The position numbers and the translations under genes are program-made. A stretch of 30,677 bases of DNA, taken from assembly GCA_021152555.1 (NCBI GenBank), contig JAGKVE010000017.1, positions 1-30,677 on the forward strand. Direction: 5' to 3'. Below the pieces are notes generated by a model. That model was not told the DNA's origin. It ran no database searches and worked only from the letters and a program-made list of their open reading frames with translations. Of this stretch, positions 21,601 to 28,890 are shown in pieces. This DNA is from Bacteroidia bacterium (GTDB lineage: Bacteria > Bacteroidota > Bacteroidia > Bacteroidales > Paludibacteraceae). Numbering within the stretch: the stretch's first letter is position 1; every line of letters starts with the position of its first letter.

Positions 21601-22080
21601 CTATTCTTCTATCTCCGCTCCGGGTATATATCGTTTGAGAACGCGCGCCACGCCTGTCGTCCATGAATTGATGGAGTCATTATCCATCTGTAGTCCGCTA
21701 ATCATATGTACAACCTGGTCTATCGGCATGCCATATCGCAGGACACCTGAAATCAGTTTTGCATAGTTCCAAAACTCGCGGTCGAATTTGTAACTCAAGC
21801 CTTCTACCGTTGTTTTGAATCCACGCGTGTTGACAAACTGAAAATCATAGCGGTGATGACCGTCTTCTTGGCTTACTTTGACAATCTTGCCTTTAGTTAC
21901 CGATTTTGGTAGCGCAATGCCCATTTCATCGTCCGCAAGACCGGTAAAGATTTCATACGGATGGCCATCCTTGAGTCCGACAAAAGCAATCCATTTGTCT
22001 TTCTGGTTCTGGAATCTTACAACATCGCATTCCAATTCAACAGGGCGCTTTAAAGGCGCGTTAGTCTCTTGTATTTCCAT
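21601..22080 (-). CDS. Free-standing C-terminal (TSCPD-type) domain of B12-dependent ribonucleotide reductase
   Basis: The 159 residues align by eye with the extreme C-terminus of Bacteroidota class II (adenosylcobalamin) ribonucleotide reductases: PLKRPVELECDVVRF, WIAFVGLKDGHPYEIFTGL, LPKSVTKGKIVK, a YDFQF strand, FDREFWNYAKLISGVLRYGM and a final VARVLKRYIPG. No catalytic barrel, radical-site Cys or CxxC pair is present. It begins 24 nt after the acyl-ACP thioesterase gene and is not the end of a longer broken frame. It could regulate or interact with the full NrdJ encoded elsewhere, or be a detached paralogue with another binding role. Confidence 0.82.
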   Translation of the reverse strand: MEIQETNAPLKRPVELECDVVRFQNQKDKWIAFVGLKDGHPYEIFTGLADDEMGIALPKSVTKGKIVKVSQEDGHHRYDFQFVNTRGFKTTVEGLSYKFDREFWNYAKLISGVLRYGMPIDQVVHMISGLQMDNDSINSWTTGVARVLKRYIPGAEIEE

Positions 22081-22104
22081 AAGTAATAATTGTGATAGTT
22101 GGAT

Positions 22105-22821
22105 TTACAAATAGCTCACAGTAATTTTAGCCGAGCAACTGGTCTCTCCGAGCGAGTTTTTCTGTTGGTACTGTACGCCGTCAGGGCTTACGAGATAGAG
22201 TGTGAGCAACTCTTCGCCGAGCATGGCCTCTTTCTGGTAGTTGATGTCCAAACGAACCTTTTGACCATAGTAATCAGGCAGATATGCGTCAACCATTGTC
22301 TGTAAGTATCGGCAACTGTTACAATGACCGTTATAGTCGATATCGGAATATACCACTTTATGCGGCACGCAGCCTGTGGGTTCTGGGATGGTAGTCATGC
22401 GCACGCGTGGCATCTCTATTACTTCGCCGTCTATGCAATTTTCAAACATCGGGTCGTCAAAGAGATTGACTATTTCGCGTTTCTCCAAGTCCAATACTGC
22501 CCAAACGGATTTACACTGTCCGATGAGTTTATTGCCCGTATAAATCCGGAAATTACGTGTGCTGAGCATGTGAGCATTGCTCTCTATCCACGTCTCAAAC
22601 CGCACTCTTTCGCAATGAGTAGGCAGTTCGTACATTTCTACCGAAAGACGTGTCAGTATCCATGTTAGCCCCATAGGATGCAGTTTGGCAATACCAAAAC
22701 CGAGGTCATCGGCCACTTTCCCTGCAACTTCCAACAAATAGTTCTCTAGGTTGAACAGACGCAGTTTTTTCTCTCCGTCCACCTCTTGATACTTAATTTC
22801 GTATTCGTAATTGTATTTCAT
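22105..22821 (-). CDS. Acyl-ACP thioesterase (FatA/FatB-like)
   Basis: Hydrolyses acyl-ACP to release free fatty acids; 238 residues with two hot-dog domains. N-terminal YEYEIKYQEVDGEKKLRLFN and MGLTWILTRLSVEMYELPTH form the first; VYSDIDYNGHCNSCRYLQTM in the second holds the catalytic-site Asp/Asn-x-His pattern of this family. Cytoplasmic, no signal peptide. Spacing to the S9 peptidase gene upstream is 28 nt, filled by repeats of TCTAAAC, and to the RNR-domain gene downstream 24 nt, so all three are probably one transcript. Confidence 0.9.
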   Translation of the reverse strand: MKYNYEYEIKYQEVDGEKKLRLFNLENYLLEVAGKVADDLGFGIAKLHPMGLTWILTRLSVEMYELPTHCERVRFETWIESNAHMLSTRNFRIYTGNKLIGQCKSVWAVLDLEKREIVNLFDDPMFENCIDGEVIEMPRVRMTTIPEPTGCVPHKVVYSDIDYNGHCNSCRYLQTMVDAYLPDYYGQKVRLDINYQKEAMLGEELLTLYLVSPDGVQYQQKNSLGETSCSAKITVSYL

Positions 22822-22849
22822 CTCTAAACTTTTATCTCTAAACTCTAAA
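22822..22849. repeat. Short repeats (CTCTAAAC) between S9 peptidase and thioesterase genes
   Basis: Three copies of a CTCTAAAC-like unit (the last cut short) fill the 28-nt gap, imperfectly spaced. Another member of the short intergenic repeat class. Confidence 0.6.
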
Positions 22850-25009
22850 CTATTTCAGCCATCTGTCCAGCCATCCGCGGAACTCTCTTTGCCAAAGAAT
22901 ACCGTTCTGCGGTTTAAGCACCCAATGGTTCTCGTCGGGGAAGATGAGCAGTTCCGCCGGTACTCCGCGCATCTTGGCTGCGTCATACGCCGCCATAGCC
23001 TGATTAGCCAGAATACGGTAATCTTTCTCGCCGTGGATGCAGAGGATAGGGGTGTCCCATTTATCTACAAACTTATGGGGGCTGTTGGCGAACGTGCGCT
23101 GGGCGATTTTGTTGTCTTTCTCCCAATATGCGCCGCCCATGTCCCAGTTGGCGAACCATTTTTCCTCGGTTTCCAGATACTGCATCTCTAAATTGAAGAT
23201 ACCGTCGTGGGCGATGAAGGCTTTGAATCGTCCGTCGTGATGTCCGGCAATCCAATAGACGCTGAAGCCGCCGAAGGATGCACCTACGCAGCCCAAGTGG
23301 TCTATGTCCACATACGGCTCTTTGCAGAACTCGTCTATAGCGGTGAAGTAATCCTTCATACACTGGCCTCCGTAGTCGCCGCTGATTTCTTCGTTCCACT
23401 CTTTGCCGAATCCGGGCAGACCGCGACGGTTCGGCGCCACGATAATATAGTCGCCGGCGCTCATCATCATAAAGTTCCAGCGGAACGACCAGAATTGGCT
23501 CACAGGGCTCTGCGGACCGCCTTCGCAATAGAGGATTGTCGGATATTTCTTCGTCGGATCGAAATGAGGCGGATAGATTATCCAAGTCAGCATGTCCTTT
23601 CCGTCCGTAGTCTTCTGCCAACGTGGTACAACGGTCGAACGCTCGATCTGGCTGTAGATATTGTCATTCTCATGGGTCAGTTGTTCCAGCGGCTGATTGT
23701 AGGTGTCGAACGGCAGCTCATAATAGATTTCCGTATGGGCGTACTGCTCATGGTCTTTGCGCAGCCATTCGCGGATGTCGAGATGGTATATCTCGTTCGC
23801 CTGGCGCATGGAGTGCCCCAGCAAATAGGCCTGATAGTCGGTCACATCCCCCAGACCCAGATCCCATTGACCGTCCGTCAATTTTGTTGTCCAGCCGTCA
23901 AGGGTGACACGGTAGAGTTGAACGGTTGCCTGCTTGCAAGCGGTGAAAACCAGCGCCGTGTCGTCCAGCCATTTGTATTCATCGACATTGGTATCCATTG
24001 TGCGGCTCAAGAATCGTTTCTCGCCGGTCTTGAGGTTCATTACTATGAGGCGGTTCTCATCGCTCTCATATCCGTCGCGCTCCATGGACTGCCATGCTAT
24101 CCACTCGCCGTTGTGCGAATAAGAAGGGTTGGTGTCATAGCCGCCGTTACCCTCTGTGATATTACGTTCCTCGCGTGTACGCGTATTAAATAGGTATATG
24201 TCACTATTGGTGGAGACGGCATATTCCAGACCGGTTTTCTTGCGGCAGGTGTAGGCTATCTCCTCGTTGTTGGGATTCCATGCCAGCTGCTCCACGCCGC
24301 CGAAGGGCTTCATCGGACTCTCATATGCCGTGCCCTCAAGAATATTGAATCCCTCGCCTAACTTGGCGGATTTTATACGTTCGCCTTCGCCGTAATACTC
24401 GGTCTCCAACTTATAGACAAACGGCTGCGGAGCGGTCTCTGTCCACTCGTCCCAGTGTTTGTACATCAGGTCTTCGTGGATATGTCCCGTAGCCAGCGGC
24501 AGGTCGGGGTATTTGTCGGCGGTAGAGGGAACGGTCTTCACCTGTTTGATAAGGATGACTTGGTCTCGCATTGGCGAGAGCAGAAAGCCCTCGATATCCT
24601 CTGCGCCTTCTACCGCTACTTCCTCTTTGTCGCGGCGGATATATAGTTTTCCGCCTTTGAGATACGCGAGAGCACCGCTGTTGCCGAACCACGCCGGTTC
24701 GGAACCTACGAACTCATCGATGACTTTCATGTCCTCAAAGGGGTTGCAGATACGAATCCATGTAGTGGAGCGGTTCTCCTCCACGGAATAATAACTTATT
24801 GTGTAAGCCAGCAATCCCGTTTCGATATCGCTTTTGACGCTTCCGATGCGCCCCATTGCCCATAGCCCTTCCGGCGTCAAACGTCCGCCTTCAATCGTGA
24901 TTTGGGGTTTGGTGATAGGGCCCTTCTCGGTCTCTTTCGTTCCTTCGTTTGCGCAACTTGCGCCCAGCAGAGTTATGGCTGCCATGATAATATATTGAAT
25001 TTTTTTCAT
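22850..25009 (-). CDS. S9 family prolyl oligopeptidase / dipeptidyl-peptidase (DPP5-like) lipoprotein
   Basis: A serine peptidase of 719 residues for extracytoplasmic peptide breakdown. The signal peptide ends in a lipobox (LLGASC, Cys19), so it should be membrane-anchored. An N-terminal beta-propeller (about 35-450; repeats such as AWNPNNEEIAYTCRKKTG and NPSYSHNGEWIAWQS) precedes an alpha/beta-hydrolase domain with nucleophile Ser578 in GASFGGFS, Asp663 in IHGEKDYR and His695 in DENHW. Overall layout is like DPP5 of Porphyromonas. The start overlaps the stop of the upstream remnant gene by 4 nt (ATGA), so translation was once coupled to that gene. Confidence 0.93.
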   Translation of the reverse strand: MKKIQYIIMAAITLLGASCANEGTKETEKGPITKPQITIEGGRLTPEGLWAMGRIGSVKSDIETGLLAYTISYYSVEENRSTTWIRICNPFEDMKVIDEFVGSEPAWFGNSGALAYLKGGKLYIRRDKEEVAVEGAEDIEGFLLSPMRDQVILIKQVKTVPSTADKYPDLPLATGHIHEDLMYKHWDEWTETAPQPFVYKLETEYYGEGERIKSAKLGEGFNILEGTAYESPMKPFGGVEQLAWNPNNEEIAYTCRKKTGLEYAVSTNSDIYLFNTRTREERNITEGNGGYDTNPSYSHNGEWIAWQSMERDGYESDENRLIVMNLKTGEKRFLSRTMDTNVDEYKWLDDTALVFTACKQATVQLYRVTLDGWTTKLTDGQWDLGLGDVTDYQAYLLGHSMRQANEIYHLDIREWLRKDHEQYAHTEIYYELPFDTYNQPLEQLTHENDNIYSQIERSTVVPRWQKTTDGKDMLTWIIYPPHFDPTKKYPTILYCEGGPQSPVSQFWSFRWNFMMMSAGDYIIVAPNRRGLPGFGKEWNEEISGDYGGQCMKDYFTAIDEFCKEPYVDIDHLGCVGASFGGFSVYWIAGHHDGRFKAFIAHDGIFNLEMQYLETEEKWFANWDMGGAYWEKDNKIAQRTFANSPHKFVDKWDTPILCIHGEKDYRILANQAMAAYDAAKMRGVPAELLIFPDENHWVLKPQNGILWQREFRGWLDRWLK

Positions 25010-25366
25010 AGACTGATTTGTTTTCCGTCAACGGTGTATAACCCACCGTTCCGTTCGATGAACAATTGTCCGTTAAGCAGTATTTTTCGGCTTTGTTCTG
25101 CTTGTCTGGGGCTTTCTGTCAACGGTGTGCCTTGTGGCTTCGGGTAAAACCGACGAACTTGCCTATATAATACGGAGCGCAAACATCGGCGCATGTCTGG
25201 TTACCGGTAGTTTGACCGGTGCGGTTGATGGCATGACCGTTTTTTGTTGCTTCCTCGTTCCAAAAACCACGGTTGAGCCAACTCTCCAATGCAGTTCCTT
25301 TCGATTTGTTCCAGTCGGTGTCATCGCCGCGTCGTCGCTGCCTTTCTCATGATTCTCAATTCTCAA
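25006..25366 (-). pseudogene. Frameshifted 3' remnant of an exported protein gene
   Basis: One frame reads DDTDWNKSKGTALESWLNRG, then FWNEEATKNGHAINRTGQTT and CADVCAPYYIGKF before stopping; a second frame continues from the same spot as RRFYPKPQGTPL and ends in RKILLNGQLFIERNGGLYTV plus eight residues. That ending matches the C-terminal tail of the M6 protease and of the protein at 26281-27549. No start, signal peptide or further upstream part exists, because the SDR stop lies directly before it, so the 5' end is deleted and the rest frameshifted. The domain is not identified. The stop overlaps the S9 peptidase ATG (ATGA). Confidence 0.65.
25352..25365. repeat. (ATTCTCA)2 after the SDR gene
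   Basis: Two perfect ATTCTCA units followed by AT, next to the SDR stop. Same unit as the five-copy array at 6629-6663; possibly a deletion endpoint of the neighbouring remnant. Confidence 0.75.
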
Positions 25367-26146
25367 TTACACGCAAGTGTATCCTCCGTCTACCGGCAGA
25401 GCCACACCGGTTACATACCGTGAAGCCTCGGCGGCAAGGAAACAAACGGCGCTGTCCAGCTCGCCTTCATTACCATAACGCTCCATCGGGATAACCGTCT
25501 TCGCATAGTTCGCGAAATACTCGCTCTCCAAAGTCTCTTTGGTCAGAGGCGTAATAAAGTAACCCGGGCAGATGGCATTGACTGTGATGCCGTATTTGCC
25601 CCATTCTGCCGCCAGCGCACGGGTCATGTTCACCACGCCTCCTTTGGCAGCGTGATATGGCGAAGCGGGTGCAATCTTATTGCCGACAAGTCCATACATT
25701 GACGCTATGTTGATGATACGGCCGTACTTGTTGGGAATCATGCTCTTTTTTGCAACAGCGCGTGCCACGCGGAACGAACCGAAGAGGTCAATCTGCATCT
25801 CGTTCTCAAACTGTGCGTCGGTGATATCCTCGGCCGGCGCAACAGCACCTGTACCTGCGTTATTGACTACAATATCAATCTTGCCGAAATATGCAACTGC
25901 TTCATCTATAGTCTTTTCGACGGTAGGTGTATCCGTAATGTCGCATTGGAGCGGCAGAACTTCTACATCGTACTCTTTCTCAATTTCGTTCTTTACTTCT
26001 ACTAATTTTTCGTAGCGACGGGCAATAATGACCAGTTTGCTGCCTTGGGCGGCAAGGGCTTTCGCCATCTGCACACCCAATCCTCCCGAGCAGCCCGTCA
26101 CAAGCGCAACACGACCGCTCAAATCAAATAAATGTGTATCTTTCAT
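25367..26146 (-). CDS. Short-chain dehydrogenase/reductase (gluconate 5-dehydrogenase-like)
   Basis: A 259-residue classical SDR using NAD(P)H. Visible: cofactor loop VTGCSGGLGVQMAKALAAQG (about 17-36; TGxxxGxG), DIT near 70, VVNNAGTG (about 93-100), catalytic Ser in INIASMYG, the YHAAK (YxxxK) pair, and a C-terminal RYVTGVALPVDGGYTCV typical of the family. Substrate specificity is not readable; similarity in pattern to gluconate 5-dehydrogenase and 3-oxoacyl-ACP reductase is general. It is first in the minus-strand unit from promoter 26169-26199. Confidence 0.92.
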   Translation of the reverse strand: MKDTHLFDLSGRVALVTGCSGGLGVQMAKALAAQGSKLVIIARRYEKLVEVKNEIEKEYDVEVLPLQCDITDTPTVEKTIDEAVAYFGKIDIVVNNAGTGAVAPAEDITDAQFENEMQIDLFGSFRVARAVAKKSMIPNKYGRIINIASMYGLVGNKIAPASPYHAAKGGVVNMTRALAAEWGKYGITVNAICPGYFITPLTKETLESEYFANYAKTVIPMERYGNEGELDSAVCFLAAEASRYVTGVALPVDGGYTCV

Positions 26147-26168
26147 CTGTTTTAATCAAAAATTTGCG

Positions 26169-26199
26169 CAAAAGTACAAAAAATAAATGACATACGCAA
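26169..26199 (-). promoter_or_regulatory. Promoter for the SDR / S9 peptidase unit
   Basis: Minus strand: TTGCGTATGTC with first T at 26199 and TACTTTTG at 26176-26169; offset 23 nt. Confidence 0.88.
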
Positions 26200-26226
26200 A
26201 TTTTTCTCAGAATTTGGCAACAATAC

Positions 26227-26257
26227 TTGCGTATGTCAAAAAAAAATTGTACCTTTG
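26227..26257 (+). promoter_or_regulatory. Promoter for the secreted-protein operon
   Basis: TTGCGTATGTC at 26227-26237 and TACCTTTG at 26250-26257; offset 23 nt. Divergent from the SDR promoter and with an identical 11-bp -33 element. Confidence 0.9.
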
Positions 26258-26280
26258 TACCCGATTTAACGTGACATATC

Positions 26281-27549
26281 ATGAAAAAGATATTTATAAC
26301 TGTTTTTTTTGTCCTGTTATGTGCGGCAAATACATTTGCTGCAACGGTGTACACCAAGATTAATAATGTTCCTGCTGCCGGTTGGCCCGGAACTTATATT
26401 ATCGTTTATGAAAAATCCGAAACAGAAGCTCTGGTATGGAATGGAGAAGAAGCGACAGGGAATAGTGTGAATGTTTCAGTTGCTGACGGGAAGATTACTT
26501 CTGAAAACTTGGCGGGCTGTCATGTGACGGTTTCACAGGAAGGGAAAAATGAATATTACCTGAAAACGAAGGATGGTTACATTGGATGTGAGGCAAAAAG
26601 TAACAATATTACTTTCTCCAATGGGGGGAAAAGCTGTACAATCGTCTCTAATGGCGGTTATACAATGTTGGAAACAAATACCAATACATGCCGTTTCCTG
26701 TATAATACAAAATCTTCAACGAATCGTTTTCGCTTTTATTATGACAAGGATAAAAAATGGACAGATTCGGAATTGCGTAATGTCTGTTTTTATGTATTAG
26801 GCGAAGTGGAGCAGGAACAGCCGAAGAACCAATTGGACTTGAATTACGCGCATGTTGAAATGTATGCTTGCGAAAGCAAGTTCCCTACGCAGAATAATCC
26901 CTACGACCAGTATTTTATGACTTTTATGTTTCTCGCGCAGGAGGAAGCAGACGACGCTGTACCTCAAATCGGACTTGAGATTCTGGCGCCAACTCAGTAC
27001 TCTATAGAGGGAACGTATAAGTCGGATTACACGCCTGGAGTGAAATTCTTTATCAACTGTCAGGCGGGCGCAAAACACTCGTATTTTATCTTCCCGTCCA
27101 AGGCAGAGCAAGGATGGTCGGAAGGAGCGATTAACTTGGCGGAGATGAAAATTACCAAGGTCGGACCTTCGCAATATCCCAATGCTTATGTCTATCATAT
27201 CAAACTGGTGTTCACTGATTCAAACAAAAAGATATGGACGCTCGATAAAGACATGGATGTATATGCCATGTGGATAGATTGTGACCGTTCGGGAGATACA
27301 GAGACAAATATGGATCCCGTTCCTTTTGTACTGGAGTCAGGCAATCATAATACACAGGATGATACTACGTCTGAACCATCGGACCCGTCTGAACCATCGG
27401 ACCCGTCTGAACCATCCGATCCGTCCGAGCAGGGTGTTGAGAGCGCCATCGCTTCCCCGGACGTTTGCCGGAAGATATTCCGTGACGGACAACTCTATGT
27501 CTTGCGCGGAGAGAAAATGTTTACTATTCAAGGTCAGGAGATACGCTGA
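26281..27549 (+). CDS. Secreted protein with Ser-Glu-Pro-Asp linker and C-terminal tail
   Basis: I do not recognise a family. The 422 residues start with a signal peptide (MKKIFITVFFVLLCAANTFA), then a beta-rich domain (about 22-170: WPGTYIIVYEKSETEALVWN, YYLKTKDGYIGCEAKS) and a second one (about 180-355: FMTFMFLAQEEADDAVPQIG, YVYHIKLVFTDSNKKIWTLD). A low-complexity linker of SEP-SDP repeats (about 363-384) leads to RKIFRDGQLYVLRGEKMFTI plus six residues, the same tail type as the M6 protease. The tail may direct secretion or attachment (inference). By eye the gene is AT-richer than its neighbours. The stop overlaps the next start by one base (TGATG). Confidence 0.82.
   Translation: MKKIFITVFFVLLCAANTFAATVYTKINNVPAAGWPGTYIIVYEKSETEALVWNGEEATGNSVNVSVADGKITSENLAGCHVTVSQEGKNEYYLKTKDGYIGCEAKSNNITFSNGGKSCTIVSNGGYTMLETNTNTCRFLYNTKSSTNRFRFYYDKDKKWTDSELRNVCFYVLGEVEQEQPKNQLDLNYAHVEMYACESKFPTQNNPYDQYFMTFMFLAQEEADDAVPQIGLEILAPTQYSIEGTYKSDYTPGVKFFINCQAGAKHSYFIFPSKAEQGWSEGAINLAEMKITKVGPSQYPNAYVYHIKLVFTDSNKKIWTLDKDMDVYAMWIDCDRSGDTETNMDPVPFVLESGNHNTQDDTTSEPSDPSEPSDPSEPSDPSEQGVESAIASPDVCRKIFRDGQLYVLRGEKMFTIQGQEIR
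27370..27432 (+). repeat. 18-bp in-frame tandem repeat (Ser-Glu-Pro-Ser-Asp-Pro)
   Basis: Three full units beginning TCTGAACCATCGGACCCG (27370, 27388, 27406; the third diverged) and a partial fourth. The unit length is a multiple of three, so copy-number change only alters linker length. Confidence 0.92.
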
Positions 27550-28085
27550 TGACACCTACTTTTATCTTATATATCGTTCTTATTGTCGCCGTAATCATTT
27601 TCGGCTTTTGGTTTATTCAATGGTCGCAGTTCCGCAACGAGGAACGCAAACGGCAATGGGAGTTGAAACGTGAAAGTCAGAAATCCATTTCACCTATCCG
27701 GCTGCGCGCTTATGAACGTCTCGCATTGCTCATGGAGCGTACCAAACCCGAACACATGCTCATGGAGCTGCGCCGGAATGAACCTCAAGCTCTGGCGACA
27801 TGGACAGTGCCGCAACTCCAGCAATATTTGTTGCAAACAATCCGTGCGGAGTTTGATCATAACCAGAGCCAGCAGGTCTATGTCAGTGAAGAAGTATGGG
27901 CGCTGATAGTCAATGCACGCGACCAGATGGCGGCATTTGTCATCGCTATAGCAGCACAACTGCCGCCTGCAGCCAATGCACAGACATACGCCACGGCGCT
28001 CTTAACGGCATATACGTCCAACGGACTTACTCCGACCGACAGAGCGTTGGGTGAACTCAAGCGCGAAGCGAAAGAACTGATGTGA
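27549..28085 (+). CDS. Conserved Bacteroidota membrane-anchored protein (DUF7935-like)
   Basis: A 178-residue protein with one N-terminal transmembrane helix (FILYIVLIVAVIIFGFWFIQ) and a cytoplasmic helical domain: ERKRQWELKRESQKSISPIR, LRAYERLALLMERTKPEHML, then LLQTIRAEFDHNQSQQVYVS and a C-terminal helical stretch. The pattern (SPIRLxAYER...TIRAEFDHNxSQQ) is conserved in Bacteroidota; the function is unknown, and the DUF number is from memory. It overlaps both neighbours by TGATG, so the three genes 26281-28777 are translationally coupled. Confidence 0.85.
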   Translation: MTPTFILYIVLIVAVIIFGFWFIQWSQFRNEERKRQWELKRESQKSISPIRLRAYERLALLMERTKPEHMLMELRRNEPQALATWTVPQLQQYLLQTIRAEFDHNQSQQVYVSEEVWALIVNARDQMAAFVIAIAAQLPPAANAQTYATALLTAYTSNGLTPTDRALGELKREAKELM

Positions 28086-28777
28086 TGAATTGTGAACGGG
28101 AGAATAGGGACCGCTATGCGGTGGGAAAAAAGACTGAATGGCTCCGTCTGGCGGTTGTTGGTCTTTGCTCTATATTCCTTATTCAATATACGTACGCGCA
28201 CAATGACAGTATTTATAACGGAACGCAAGTCAAACTGGATATTTTGATGCCTGCGATAGTGGCGGGAACGTCCAAAGGTGCCTTGCAGCACTATGAAGCA
28301 ACAGTTAACGTACGCCTTGCCAAACGTTTTTACCCGACGCTTGAATTAGGCTACGCAGGAGGAAATACCTCCAAAGGAGATAGTATAACGTACGATGGTC
28401 ATGGTGGGTTCTTCCGTGTGGGGGCGGACATCAATCCGCTCAAAAAGCACCCTGAGAGTCCGCATGCAATGCTCATCGGCGTGCGATTAGGAACAGCGGT
28501 GCAGCAGTCCGGACATACCTTTTCCGGCGGAGATGTTCAGAAAAGAGATGTGACAGGTGATTGTTGGGGAGAGATTGTCGCAGGCTGCCAGGTGGAGATT
28601 GCTCAAGTGCGGAATACCGCGTTTTATATGGGTTGGATGGGGCGTTTTAAGTTCCTATTTACCCGCGACAAAGTCGGTGCTACAGCAGCAGATATGAAGG
28701 CAATCTATATTCCGGGATATGGCGTCCGGGATAATATAGGCTGGGGCGTCAACTACTATTTAGGATGGAGGTTTTAA
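28085..28777 (+). CDS. DUF6048-like putative outer-membrane beta-barrel protein
   Basis: A 230-residue exported protein. Hydrophobic signal segment (about 18-38: WLRLAVVGLCSIFLIQYTYA) after a charged n-region, then alternating strands ending in an aromatic residue (KRFYPTLELGYAGG, GFFRVGADINPLKK, MLIGVRLGTA, AFYMGWMGRFKFLF, and a terminal NYYLGWRF). The C-terminal phenylalanine and strand pattern fit a small outer-membrane barrel. The order after the DUF7935-like gene is familiar from Bacteroidales. The ATG at 28085 is preferred; a GTG one codon earlier also fits. Confidence 0.82.
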   Translation: MNCERENRDRYAVGKKTEWLRLAVVGLCSIFLIQYTYAHNDSIYNGTQVKLDILMPAIVAGTSKGALQHYEATVNVRLAKRFYPTLELGYAGGNTSKGDSITYDGHGGFFRVGADINPLKKHPESPHAMLIGVRLGTAVQQSGHTFSGGDVQKRDVTGDCWGEIVAGCQVEIAQVRNTAFYMGWMGRFKFLFTRDKVGATAADMKAIYIPGYGVRDNIGWGVNYYLGWRF

Positions 28778-28800
28778 TTGTCCAAATTCGATCCAATCCC

Positions 28801-28833
28801 GACGGTCAACCGACAGTCAACCGACAGTCAAGA
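28801..28833. repeat. 11-bp tandem repeat (GACAGTCAACC) before tkt
   Basis: Three units starting at 28801, 28812 and 28823, the first and last with substitutions. It lies in the 113-bp gap before tkt. The period equals that of the htpG leader array, but the sequence differs. Confidence 0.85.
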
Positions 28834-28890
28834 CTTGGACGAAGGAATAGTTAGACACACTAAAAAAAATATCAAATAAACTATAATATT

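Noticed and set aside
23207..24193. 328-codon plus-strand ORF opposite the S9 peptidase
   Set aside because: The opposite frame has a complete S9 peptidase with catalytic triad; this ORF shows no motif and no promoter.
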